From Rhodococcus phenolicus (GTDB taxonomy: Bacteria > Actinomycetota > Actinomycetes > Mycobacteriales > Mycobacteriaceae), in contig NZ_LRRH01000030.1 in the NCBI RefSeq assembly GCF_001646785.1, positions 1-64,000 on the forward strand: a stretch of 64,000 bases of DNA. Reading direction: 5' to 3'. The translations under genes and the position numbers were made by a program. This document shows positions 8,190 through 16,934 of this stretch, one piece after another. Each line of letters begins with the position of its first letter. Position 1 is the first letter of the stretch. The notes under the pieces are model-generated. The model saw only the letters and a list, made by a program, of their open reading frames with translations. It did not search any database and had not been told where the DNA came from.

Positions 8190-9686
8190 ATGACGAACGC
8201 CGGGACCTGGGACGACACCCTCGACGATCTCGGACGCCGACGCGCACACGCGTTCGCGATGGGTGGCACCGTCCGGGTCGCGAAGCACCGCGGCAAAGGC
8301 AAACTCGATGCGCGCGCCCGGATCCAACGTCTCCTCGACCCGGGTACCTTCCACGAATTCGGCACCCTCGTCGGCGGCGACGTGGCTGCCGACGCGATCG
8401 TTGCCGGGTCCGGGCTCATCCACGGACTGCCCGTCATGGTCGGCGCCGAGGACTTCACGACGCTCGCCGGGACGATCGCACCCGGCAGCAACTCCAAGCG
8501 GTACCGGCTCGCGGAACTGGCGGTGCGCAACAAGGTTCCGCTGGTGATGCTCCTCGAGGGTGCCGGCTTCCGTCCCACCGGTGACCACTACGGCCGCACC
8601 CCGACGGACCTGCTCGCACAGGCCCGCTGTTCCGGGAAGGTGCCGATGGTCACGGCGGTGCTCGGCCCGTCCGCCGGGCACGGCGCGCTCGTCGCGCCGG
8701 TCGCGGACTTCGCGATCATGAGCCGGCAGGGAGCGATCTTCACCGCCGGTCCTCCCGTGGTGAAGATGTCCACCGGAGAGGACGTGTCGAAGGAAGACCT
8801 CGGTGGACCAGGTGTCGCGATCGCGAGCGGGGTGATCCACAACGTCGCCGAGACCGACGAGGACGTGCTCGACGAGATCCGCCGCTACCTCGCGTTCTTC
8901 CCGCCGAGCGCGTGGTCGTACCCGCAGATGACCGAGCCGGACGAGTATTCCGAGCCGCGGGAGACACCGGAACTGCTCGACATCGTCTCGCGCGACGGCC
9001 GGCGCACCTACGACATGCGCACCGTCATCGACATCGTCTTCGACACCCGCGACTGGTTCGAGGTGCAACCGAAGTACGGCGAAGCGATCATCTGCGCGCT
9101 CGCTCATCTCGGTGGGCATCCGGTCGCCGTGGTCGCCAACCAGCCACAGGTTCTCGCAGGATCGATCGACGCGGCCGCGGCCGACAAGGCCGCGCACTTC
9201 ATCGCCGTGGCCGATGCGTTCCACCTGCCGCTGGTGTTCCTCACCGACAACCCCGGCATGCTGCCCGGCAGCGAATCCGAACACGACGGCGTGCTGCGCA
9301 GCGGTGCCCGCATGTTCGTCGCACAGACGACCGCGACCACTCTGAAGCTGCACGTGACACTGCGCAAGGCATATGGATTCGGATCGATGGTGATGTCGCT
9401 CATCGGGTTCGACGGTCAGGCCGCCACCTACGCATACCCGGGGGCGACGATGGGGGCGATGAGTGCGGCCGCACTGAGCAACGCCTCCAACGCCGACGCC
9501 GACCTCGACACGACGTTGCGGGCGATGGAACTCGAAGCGTCCTACCGCTCGGCCGAACACATGGGATTCGACGAGCTGATCCGCCCCGAGGAAACCCGCA
9601 ACGCGCTGCTGCTGTCACTGCAGCGCGGCATCTACGCGCGGCAGGCTGTCGCGGAACCGGTCACCCGCACCGCGATCGTCCCCTGA
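8190..9686 (+). CDS. Acyl-CoA carboxylase carboxyltransferase (beta) subunit
   Basis: A 498-residue carboxyltransferase of the propionyl-/methylcrotonyl-CoA carboxylase type. It moves CO2 from carboxybiotin to an acyl-CoA. The N-terminal half has the ARARI-LLD-GTF-E opening and a GGAGFRPTG-type acyl-CoA loop; the C-terminal half has the LTDNPGMLPGSESE and MGAMSAAALSNAS segments forming the biotin and CoA oxyanion pockets. No biotin carboxylase/biotin carrier subunit is encoded in the window, so it must borrow one or carboxylate a special substrate with a distant partner. It lies 25 bases behind the P450 in the same operon. Confidence 0.88.
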   Translation: MTNAGTWDDTLDDLGRRRAHAFAMGGTVRVAKHRGKGKLDARARIQRLLDPGTFHEFGTLVGGDVAADAIVAGSGLIHGLPVMVGAEDFTTLAGTIAPGSNSKRYRLAELAVRNKVPLVMLLEGAGFRPTGDHYGRTPTDLLAQARCSGKVPMVTAVLGPSAGHGALVAPVADFAIMSRQGAIFTAGPPVVKMSTGEDVSKEDLGGPGVAIASGVIHNVAETDEDVLDEIRRYLAFFPPSAWSYPQMTEPDEYSEPRETPELLDIVSRDGRRTYDMRTVIDIVFDTRDWFEVQPKYGEAIICALAHLGGHPVAVVANQPQVLAGSIDAAAADKAAHFIAVADAFHLPLVFLTDNPGMLPGSESEHDGVLRSGARMFVAQTTATTLKLHVTLRKAYGFGSMVMSLIGFDGQAATYAYPGATMGAMSAAALSNASNADADLDTTLRAMELEASYRSAEHMGFDELIRPEETRNALLLSLQRGIYARQAVAEPVTRTAIVP

Positions 9687-9730
9687 CCCCCGTCGACACG
9701 ACCCGCTCGAGAGACGAAAGAAGGAACCCC

Positions 9731-10933
9731 ATGACCACCCTCGACCACCGTGCGATCGACGTCGACAACCACTACTACGAACCGCTGGACGCCTTCACCC
9801 GGCATCTCGACAAGAACTTCCGTCGTCGCGGTGTGCAGATCGTGCAGGAAGGGCGGCGGCAGACCGCGATCATCGGCAACAAGGTCAACCGGTTCATCCC
9901 GAACCCCACCTTCGACCCGATCATCGTGCCTGGCTGCCTCGACCCGCTGTTCCGCGGACAGGTACCCGAAGGCGTCGACCCGGCCACCCTGATGAAGGTC
10001 GAGGAACTCGAACTACGACCCGAATACCGGGACCGGGACGCCCGCGTCGCCGTGATCGACCGGCAGTCGCTCGACACGATCTTCATGTTCCCCACATTCG
10101 GATGCGGCGTCGAAGAAGCCCTCCGCGAGGACATCCCGGCCACGATGGCGTCGCTGCACGCGTTCAACCTGTGGCTCGACGAGGACTGGGGCTTCGACCG
10201 GCCCGACGGACGGATCCTGTCGGCGCCGATGATCTCGCTCGCCGACCCGGAGGCGGCGGTGACCGAAATCGAGTTCGTGCTCGAACGCGGCGCGCGCCTC
10301 GTCCACATCCGGCCGGCGCCGGTCCCCGGCATCGGCAAGCCCCGCTCGCTCGGCGACCGCGCGCACGATCCGGTGTGGGCGCGCCTCGCCGAAGCGAACG
10401 TGCCGGCCGCATTCCACCTCGGCGACAGCGGCTACCTCAAGATCGCCGCCATGTGGGGCGGCAAGGACACCTTCGAGCCGTTCGGTCCGGGCGACGCCCT
10501 GGACAAGATCCTCGTCGACGACCGCGCGATCCACGACACCATGGCCTCACTGATCATCCACGGCGTCTTCACCCGGCATCCGGCGCTGCGGGTGGCGAGC
10601 ATCGAGAACGGCTCGGACTGGGTGCACCGCCTCGCCAAGCGCATGGCGAAACTGGCGAACCAGTCGCCACGTTCGTTCCCCGACGACCCGGTCGAGACGC
10701 TGCGCGAGCACGTGTGGGTCGCACCGTACTACGAGGACGACCTGCCGCGTCTCGCCGAGAAGATCGGCGCCGACCGCATCCTGTTCGGATCCGACTGGCC
10801 GCACGGTGAAGGACTGGCCGAACCGCTGTCGTTCACCGACGAACTCGCCGGATTCGACGCCGGTGACGTCCGAAAGATCATGCGGGACAACGCGCTGGCG
10901 TTTCTCGGCGCCCCCGTCGCGGCGACCGTCTGA
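9731..10933 (+). CDS. Amidohydrolase family 2 metal-dependent hydrolase/decarboxylase (paralogue 1)
   Basis: A 400-residue TIM-barrel protein of the amidohydrolase-related (ACMSD/LigY/gamma-resorcylate decarboxylase) family. The first metal loop is DVDNHYYE (His14, Glu17), replacing the classical HxH with H-x-x-E. HIRPAPVPGIG marks the middle of the barrel, AAFHLGDSGY and SIENGSDW carry candidate metal-binding and catalytic His/Asp residues, and FGSDWPHGEG near residue 355 holds the conserved Asp. Family members cleave C-C or C-N bonds (hydrolytic ring or side-chain cleavage, decarboxylation). The ATG has a GAAAGAAGGA ribosome binding site. It is one of four paralogues in the island. Confidence 0.85.
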   Translation: MTTLDHRAIDVDNHYYEPLDAFTRHLDKNFRRRGVQIVQEGRRQTAIIGNKVNRFIPNPTFDPIIVPGCLDPLFRGQVPEGVDPATLMKVEELELRPEYRDRDARVAVIDRQSLDTIFMFPTFGCGVEEALREDIPATMASLHAFNLWLDEDWGFDRPDGRILSAPMISLADPEAAVTEIEFVLERGARLVHIRPAPVPGIGKPRSLGDRAHDPVWARLAEANVPAAFHLGDSGYLKIAAMWGGKDTFEPFGPGDALDKILVDDRAIHDTMASLIIHGVFTRHPALRVASIENGSDWVHRLAKRMAKLANQSPRSFPDDPVETLREHVWVAPYYEDDLPRLAEKIGADRILFGSDWPHGEGLAEPLSFTDELAGFDAGDVRKIMRDNALAFLGAPVAATV

Positions 10934-10964
10934 GCCGGGCGCGCGGGGGCGATCGGAGGATGCA

Positions 10965-12587
10965 GTGAGCGAATGGAGCCTGGGCGCGGTGTTCGACGCC
11001 GTCGCCGACGCGGTCCCGGACCGCACGATGACGGTGTGCGGTGACCGCCGAATCACCTTCGGCGCATCCGCCTCGACGACCCGCCGGTTCGCGAACTTCC
11101 TCGCCGACCGCGGTTTCGGAGAGCACATCCCGCGGCAGCGACTCGACCGGTGGGAATGCGGCCAGGATCGCATCGCGCTGATCATGCGCAACGACCTGTA
11201 CCCGAACCTGATGATCGCGTGCGCCAAGGCGCGGGTGGTGCCGGTGAACATCAACCACCACTACACGCGCCGCGAGATCGGCGACCTGCTCGCCTACATC
11301 GCCCCTCGCGGAATCGTGTACCACCGTTCGTTCGGACCCGTCGTGGCCGAGGCCGCCCCGGCAGGGGTGGAGCTGCTGGTCTCGGTCGACGACGGTTCGG
11401 GCATCCCCGAACTCGCCGGTGCCGTGCCGTTCGACGAGGCCGTGGCACTCGGCGACCCCGACAACGTGATCGCGACGTCCCCGGACGATCTGATCATGCT
11501 GTGCACCGGCGGCACCACCGGCCGGCCCAAGGGGGTGTTGTGGCGACAGGGCGACATGTACGTCTCGTCGATGAACGGTGCCGACCACGTCACCGTCGAA
11601 CCCGTGCAGGCACTGGCGCGGGCGACAGGCCAGGTGTGGTTCGCCGCGTCGCCGCTGTCGCATGCCGCCGGGACCTGGACCACCTTCGCCGGGTTGCTCG
11701 CGGGACAGACGGTCGTCCTGTACGACGACCGGGAGAAATTCGACGCGCGGGCCGCGCTCGAGACCGCCGAGCGGGAGAAGGTCACGTTGATGACGATCGT
11801 CGGCGACGCCTACGCCGGCCCGCTCGTCCGGGAGATGCGGCGCCGCCCGTACGAGCTGTCGTCGCTGTCGGTCATCGGTACCGGGGGAGCGGCCACCAAC
11901 CCCGTCCACAAACGGGCACTGCTCGAACACCTCCCGCACGCGTTCCTCGTCGAGGGGTACGGCTCGTCGGAAACCGGCGGAATGGGATACGGGCGCAGCT
12001 CCCACGGCACCCAGGTCGATACGTTCGATCCGATGCCCGGCGGCACCGCCGTCTCGCACGACCGCACCCGGCTGCTCGATCCCGGCGACCCGGAGATCGG
12101 CTGGGCCGCCCGTACCGGCCGCGTACCGCTGGGCTACTTCGACGACCGCGCAGCCACCGAAGCGACCTTCCCGATCATCGACGGGCAGCGGCTCGCGATC
12201 CCCGGCGACCGCGTCACCGTCGACGCCGACGGCGCACTGCGGCTGCTCGGCCGCGATTCGCTGGTCGTCAACACCGGGGGCGAGAAGGTCTTCGTCGAGG
12301 AGGTCGAGGAAGTGCTGCGGGCACAACCCGGTGTCGTCGACGCGCTCGTCGTGGGCAGGCCCAGCCCCCGCTGGGGACAGGAGATCGTCGCGCTCGTGCA
12401 GTCCGCGGACGGCGAGTCCGCCGAGAACGAACTGCGGCGGGCGTGCCGGGAATCGCTGGCCGGATTCAAGGCACCGAAGAAGTTCGTGTTCGTACCGCAG
12501 ATCCGGCGGCTCGGGAACGGGAAGCCCGACTACCGGTGGGCCGCGCGGCATGTCGCGGAGCCGGCACTCGAGAAGGACGGAGCGTGA
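10965..12587 (+). CDS. Acyl-CoA synthetase (FadD-type AMP-binding enzyme)
   Basis: A 540-residue ANL-superfamily ligase that would activate a carboxylic acid with ATP and CoA. The A3 phosphate loop is CTGGTTGRPKGVLW (about 180), A5 is GYGSSETGG, A7/A8 appear around GDRVTVDADGALRLLGRDS, and the C-terminal catalytic lysine region is FKAPKKFVFV ... GKPDYRW. GTG at 10965 is the start, with GGAGGATGCA before it; an ATG five bases earlier is closed by TGA after two codons. Position amid acyl-CoA dehydrogenases suggests it primes the operon's substrate. Substrate not deducible. Confidence 0.88.
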   Translation: MSEWSLGAVFDAVADAVPDRTMTVCGDRRITFGASASTTRRFANFLADRGFGEHIPRQRLDRWECGQDRIALIMRNDLYPNLMIACAKARVVPVNINHHYTRREIGDLLAYIAPRGIVYHRSFGPVVAEAAPAGVELLVSVDDGSGIPELAGAVPFDEAVALGDPDNVIATSPDDLIMLCTGGTTGRPKGVLWRQGDMYVSSMNGADHVTVEPVQALARATGQVWFAASPLSHAAGTWTTFAGLLAGQTVVLYDDREKFDARAALETAEREKVTLMTIVGDAYAGPLVREMRRRPYELSSLSVIGTGGAATNPVHKRALLEHLPHAFLVEGYGSSETGGMGYGRSSHGTQVDTFDPMPGGTAVSHDRTRLLDPGDPEIGWAARTGRVPLGYFDDRAATEATFPIIDGQRLAIPGDRVTVDADGALRLLGRDSLVVNTGGEKVFVEEVEEVLRAQPGVVDALVVGRPSPRWGQEIVALVQSADGESAENELRRACRESLAGFKAPKKFVFVPQIRRLGNGKPDYRWAARHVAEPALEKDGA

Positions 12588-12589
12588 CC

Positions 12590-13432
12590 ATGCCGAAGGT
12601 CATCGACTGCCTGGTGAACGTGCACTTCGGGGAGCGCGAACAGCCGGGGTGGATGCTCGAGGTGCGGGACAAGTACTTCAAGGGCCCGCAATCGATGTAC
12701 CGGCAGGTGGACCTGACCGAACTGATCGACGAGATGGACGAGCAGGGCGTCGAGAAGGCGATCCTCATGTACTCGATGGTCAAACCGTCGCCGACCGCCC
12801 TGAAGTTCGTCGAGGAGATGCCGGAGCGGTTCGTCCTCGCCGTCAACGGGGTGGACCTGCTGCATCCGGTGTCGTCGCTGCGCGAACTCGCCGCGCTCGT
12901 GCACGATCTGCCGGTCGCGTACACGACGGTGGGGCCGAGCTTCTGGGGCGACGGCATGTATCCGCCCACCGACGCCGTGTACTCCCCGCTGTACTACAAG
13001 TGCGCCGAACTGGGCCTGCCGCTGTGCATGAACACCGGCCTGCCCGGGCCGCCCATTCCCGGGGAAGTGCAGAACCCGATCCACCTCGACCGGGTCTGTT
13101 ACCGGTTCCCCGAACTGAAGCTGTGCATGATCCACGGCGCCGACCCGTGGTGGGACGTCGCGATTCGGCTGCTCATCAAGTACGAGAACCTGCGGCTGAT
13201 GACGTCGGCGTGGTCACCCAAACGGCTGCCCGAAAGCCTGCTGCACTACATGCGCACCCGCGGCAGGGAGAAGGTGATCTTCGGATCGGACTGGCCGGTG
13301 CTGCCGATGCGCCGCCTCGTTCCCGAGGTGATGGCGCTGGACCTCCCGGACGCCGTCCGCGACAACTACCTCCACCGCAACGCGCAGGAATTCTTCTTCG
13401 GCGACCGACCCGCCGGCGACCCGGTCGAATGA
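12590..13432 (+). CDS. Amidohydrolase family 2 protein, short form (paralogue 2)
   Basis: At 280 residues this is the shortest of the four amidohydrolase paralogues. The first metal loop is reduced to VNVHFGE (His12, Glu15); MIHGADPWWD carries a His-Asp pair, and IFGSDWPVLP the conserved barrel-end Asp. The ATG at 12590 follows GGAG by seven bases; a GTG at 12584 overlapping the upstream stop is possible. It may be a second cleavage enzyme or a non-identical partner of paralogue 1 or 3. It is translationally close to the CoA ligase and overlaps or abuts the dehydrogenase that follows. Confidence 0.8.
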   Translation: MPKVIDCLVNVHFGEREQPGWMLEVRDKYFKGPQSMYRQVDLTELIDEMDEQGVEKAILMYSMVKPSPTALKFVEEMPERFVLAVNGVDLLHPVSSLRELAALVHDLPVAYTTVGPSFWGDGMYPPTDAVYSPLYYKCAELGLPLCMNTGLPGPPIPGEVQNPIHLDRVCYRFPELKLCMIHGADPWWDVAIRLLIKYENLRLMTSAWSPKRLPESLLHYMRTRGREKVIFGSDWPVLPMRRLVPEVMALDLPDAVRDNYLHRNAQEFFFGDRPAGDPVE

Positions 13433-13452
13433 CGGAACAGGGGGCACACAAC

Positions 13453-14490
13453 ATGGACCGCTACGAATTGCGCAGGCAGGACTACAGCCTGTCCGAGGAC
13501 CATACGGAACTGCAGGCCGCGTATGCGAAGTTCTTCCGGTCGCGCAGTCCCCTCGAGGTCGTGCGCGCCGCCGAACCGAGTGGATTCGACAAGGACCTGT
13601 GGGAACAACTGTGCGCGACCGGCGCGACGTCGATGGCGCTTCCCGAGGACGTCGGCGGCGACGGCGCGACCCTGGTCGACCTGTCGATCGTCGCCGAGGA
13701 ACTCGGCCGCACCCTCGCCCCGGTGCCGTGGATCGACCACGTGACCGCGTCCCGCCTGCTCGCCCGGGTCGGCGCACTCGACACCACCGACGTCGTCACC
13801 GGACGCGAGATCGTAGCACTGGACCCGCGATTCGACGCCCCGGGCGGGCGGCGCCTCCTCCCGTCGGGGTCGGTCGCCGACCGTATCGTCGTCCGCGACG
13901 GCGACGACATCGTACGGCTCGAATTCGACACCCGGCCCGCGAAGGCCGACAACATCGGCAGATTGCCCTCGGCGTGGATCGACCCGGCCGCCGCGGATCG
14001 CCGCACTGTGATCGCCAGCGGTCCGGAGGCGTTCGCACAGTACGACCGCGCGCTCGAGGAATGGCGGTTGCTGATGTCCGCGGCCCTGGTCGGTTTGGTC
14101 GAGGAAACACTCACCATCGCAGCCGAATTCGCCAAGAATCGATACACGATGGGGGTGCCCATCGCGACCCTGCAGGGCATCTCGCATCCGCTCGCGAACA
14201 TCGCGATCGTCGTGAACGGGGCCCGCAACCTGACGCGGCGAGCCGCGTGGTTCCTCGACAACGAACCCGACGCGGCGCCGGCGCTCGCGTCGGCGGCGTT
14301 CGTGTACCTCGCCGAGGAGGCACCGCGCGCGGCGACGATGGCCGTGCACGTGCAGGGCGGACTCGGGGTCGCCGCCGAATCGGCGGCCTCTGCGTACCTG
14401 GTCCGCGCCCGCGGCTGGGCGCTGGCCGGCGGGGATCCCGCCGACGCCGCGATCCGGGTCGCCGAAAGCTTGGCCGCCGCGCAGGCTTAA
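13453..14490 (+). CDS. Acyl-CoA dehydrogenase family protein, subunit A of a pair
   Basis: A 345-residue protein of the acyl-CoA dehydrogenase fold with a normal N-terminal helical domain (SEDHTELQAAYAKFF, MALPEDVGGDGATLVD) and C-terminal helical domain (VHVQGGLGVAAESAASAYL). The FAD-contact middle domain is short and degenerate, and the usual catalytic Glu region of the last helix is absent, as in the non-catalytic halves of alpha2beta2 steroid dehydrogenases (FadE26/27, FadE28/29 type). I place the start at 13453 behind AGGGGGC; an ATG at 13429 overlaps the previous stop (ATGA) and is equally possible. The next gene is its likely partner. Confidence 0.8.
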   Translation: MDRYELRRQDYSLSEDHTELQAAYAKFFRSRSPLEVVRAAEPSGFDKDLWEQLCATGATSMALPEDVGGDGATLVDLSIVAEELGRTLAPVPWIDHVTASRLLARVGALDTTDVVTGREIVALDPRFDAPGGRRLLPSGSVADRIVVRDGDDIVRLEFDTRPAKADNIGRLPSAWIDPAAADRRTVIASGPEAFAQYDRALEEWRLLMSAALVGLVEETLTIAAEFAKNRYTMGVPIATLQGISHPLANIAIVVNGARNLTRRAAWFLDNEPDAAPALASAAFVYLAEEAPRAATMAVHVQGGLGVAAESAASAYLVRARGWALAGGDPADAAIRVAESLAAAQA

Positions 14491-14518
14491 CGCCGCGCCG
14501 ACAAGATCAGGGGGAACC

Positions 14519-15715
14519 ATGGATTTCTCACTCGTGGAACTGTCCGACGAGGACGCCGCCTTCCAGCAGCGCGCACGCACCTTCCTCGACACGCACGTCA
14601 CCGACGAGGTCCGCCGCCGCGACCGCGACACCGGCGACAACTTCGACGAGGGCGTGCACCTGGCGATGGGAGCCGACGGCTGGCTCGCCGCCGAACGCGC
14701 GCCCGAATCCGAGGGCGGCCTGAACCGGCTGCGGCGCAGGCTGTGGGACCTGGAGAAACGACGCGCCCAGGTGCCGTGGGTCACCGCGGGCACCACCGCG
14801 ATCGTGACCGGATCGGTGGAGAAGTTCGCCTCGCCCGAGGTGCGCGCCGAGGTGCTGCCGAAGATCGACAGCGGTGAGGTCCGCTTGTGCCTGGGTTACA
14901 CCGAACCCGACGGCGGATCCGACGTCGCGACCTGCAAGACCCGCGCAGTGCGGGACGGTGAACACTGGATCATCAACGGCTCCAAGATGTTCACCACCGG
15001 CGCACACAACTGCCAGTACGTCTTCCTCATCACCAACACCGATCCCGACGCCCCCAAGCACAAGAGCCTGACGATGTTCCTCGTTCCGCTCGACACCCCT
15101 GGCATCGAGATCCAGGGACTGCGCACCGTCGACGGCGACCGCACCAACATCGTCTACTACTCCGACGTGCGCGTCCACGACAGGTACCGGCTCGGCGAGG
15201 TCAGCGGCGGCTGGGCTGTGCTCATGGGCCCGCTCAGCGAGGAACACGGTGTCGTGGACGCCGCACACGACGGTCTGCAGGACGTGTCCATCCTGATTCA
15301 CCAGGGCACCACGATGGCGACCCGCGTGGACCGGATCGCCGGGATCCTCGGACAGAAAGGCCCGGACGGGCGCCGGCCGCTCGACGACCGGGCGGTCGCG
15401 CTCCGGCTCGGCCGCAGCATCGCCCGCATGGAGGCCGCTCTGTCGGCGCCGCACATGTTCGGCCGGGTCGCCCTCGCGCAGACGATGCGCGACATCTCCC
15501 CGGACCTGATGGACATCCTCGGTTCCGGATCGGCACTGCCGATCGACACCGAAGGCGCCACCGACGACGGCGGCGCCGAGCACCTGTTCCGGTGGGCGCC
15601 GCTGTGCGGAATCTACGGCGGCACCCTCGAGGTGTTCCGCAACATGATCGCCCAGCACGTGCTCGGCCTCGGCCGGCCCGACTACTCACAGCCCGCGCGC
15701 GCCAAGGCGCACTGA
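14519..15715 (+). CDS. Acyl-CoA dehydrogenase, catalytic partner of the preceding gene
   Basis: A 398-residue full-length acyl-CoA dehydrogenase. LCLGYTEPDGGSDVATCKTRA is the middle-domain flavin/substrate signature, WIINGSKMFTTGAHN the adjoining beta segment, and YGGTLEVFRNMIAQHVLGLGR the C-terminal flavin-binding helix. It would oxidise an acyl-CoA to the 2-enoyl-CoA using FAD and pass electrons to ETF. The pairing with a degenerate neighbour suggests a heterotetramer, known for enzymes that act on bulky steroid-CoA substrates; that is inference. It begins 28 bases after the neighbour and shares its operon. Confidence 0.88.
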   Translation: MDFSLVELSDEDAAFQQRARTFLDTHVTDEVRRRDRDTGDNFDEGVHLAMGADGWLAAERAPESEGGLNRLRRRLWDLEKRRAQVPWVTAGTTAIVTGSVEKFASPEVRAEVLPKIDSGEVRLCLGYTEPDGGSDVATCKTRAVRDGEHWIINGSKMFTTGAHNCQYVFLITNTDPDAPKHKSLTMFLVPLDTPGIEIQGLRTVDGDRTNIVYYSDVRVHDRYRLGEVSGGWAVLMGPLSEEHGVVDAAHDGLQDVSILIHQGTTMATRVDRIAGILGQKGPDGRRPLDDRAVALRLGRSIARMEAALSAPHMFGRVALAQTMRDISPDLMDILGSGSALPIDTEGATDDGGAEHLFRWAPLCGIYGGTLEVFRNMIAQHVLGLGRPDYSQPARAKAH

Positions 15716-15727
15716 GGACGGTTCCCC

Positions 15728-16933
15728 ATGACCACGAATCCGCATCGGTTCCCGATCTTCGACTCGGACAACCACATGTACGAGACCCGGGATGCGCTGA
15801 CCAAGTACCTTCCCGAGCACGCAAAGAACGCGATCCGCTACGTCGACATCGACGGACGCACCAAGATCGTCGTGCAGAACACCATCAGTGAATTCATCCC
15901 CAACCCGACGTTCTCCGTGGTCGCCGCGCCCGGTGCGCAGGAGGACTACTTCCGCAACGGCAATCCGGACGGCAAGTCGGCGCGGGAGATCATGGGCAAG
16001 CCCATGAAGTCGATTCCCGCGTTCCGGGATCCCGCGGCGCGCCTCGAGAAGCTGAACGAACAGGGCCTCGACTACGCGCTGATGTTCCCGACGCTGGCGA
16101 GTCTCGTCGAGGAACGTCTCAAGAACGATCCCGAGCTGACCCACGACGTCATCCACGCACTGAATCAGTGGATGTACGAGCACTGGAGCTTCGACTACGA
16201 GGGCCGGATCTTCGCGGTCCCCGTCGTCACCCTGCCGATCGTGGACCGGGCACTCGAAGAACTCGCATGGTGCCTCGAACGCGGCGCGAAGACGGTGCTC
16301 GTCCGTCCCGCGCCGGTGCCCGGCTTCCGGGGCAGCCGCTCGTTCGGGTTCGAGGAGTTCGACCCGTTCTGGAGGGCCTGTGTGGACGCCGGAATCCCGG
16401 TGTCGATGCACGCGTCGGACAGCGGCTACTCGGAGGTCCTCGACATCTGGGAACCCGCCACCGAATACAAGCCGTTCGCCCCCACCGCATTCCGAACCGC
16501 GGCCATCGGCTCGCGCGCGATCGAGGACGCGATGACCGCGCTCGTGTGTCACGGCGCGCTGTCGCGGAATCCCGACCTGCGGATCATCTCCATCGAGAAC
16601 GGCACGGACTGGCTGCCCACCCTGTTCCGCAACCTGCGGCACGCCTACGACAAGATGCCGCAACTGTTCCTCGAGGACCCCATCGAGGCGTTCCGCCGCG
16701 GCGTCTATGTCAACCCGTTCTGGGAGGACGACTACCGCGAGGTCGTCGGGATGCTCGGCGCGGACCGCGTCGTCTACGGCTCGGACTGGCCGCATCCCGA
16801 GGGGCTGGCGGATCCGCTGAGCCTGCTCGGGCAGCTCGACGGGATCGCGCCGGACGACGTGCGAAAGGTCATGGGCGGCAACATGCTCGACCTGCTCGGA
16901 CTGGACGCCGCGGTCGCCCGGCGAGGCGCCTGA
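15728..16933 (+). CDS. Amidohydrolase family 2 protein (paralogue 3)
   Basis: At 401 residues this is clearly the sister of paralogue 1: both have FIPNPTF near residue 60, a VRPAPVPGFRG-type block, HASDSGY or HLGDSGY, SIENGTDW/SIENGSDW, and a terminal YGSDWPHPEG. The first metal loop is DSDNHMYE (His16, Glu19). Retention of two similar but diverged copies in one operon suggests two successive substrates or a hetero-oligomer rather than simple redundancy. The start ATG lies 12 bases after the dehydrogenase stop and is preceded by GAGGACGG. Confidence 0.85.
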   Translation: MTTNPHRFPIFDSDNHMYETRDALTKYLPEHAKNAIRYVDIDGRTKIVVQNTISEFIPNPTFSVVAAPGAQEDYFRNGNPDGKSAREIMGKPMKSIPAFRDPAARLEKLNEQGLDYALMFPTLASLVEERLKNDPELTHDVIHALNQWMYEHWSFDYEGRIFAVPVVTLPIVDRALEELAWCLERGAKTVLVRPAPVPGFRGSRSFGFEEFDPFWRACVDAGIPVSMHASDSGYSEVLDIWEPATEYKPFAPTAFRTAAIGSRAIEDAMTALVCHGALSRNPDLRIISIENGTDWLPTLFRNLRHAYDKMPQLFLEDPIEAFRRGVYVNPFWEDDYREVVGMLGADRVVYGSDWPHPEGLADPLSLLGQLDGIAPDDVRKVMGGNMLDLLGLDAAVARRGA

Positions 16934-16934
16934 C

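Noticed and set aside
11150-12580. Long plus-strand frame inside the acyl-CoA synthetase gene
   Set aside because: Its first part is an Arg-rich shadow; only the portion from 12590 codes for a real protein (amidohydrolase paralogue 2).
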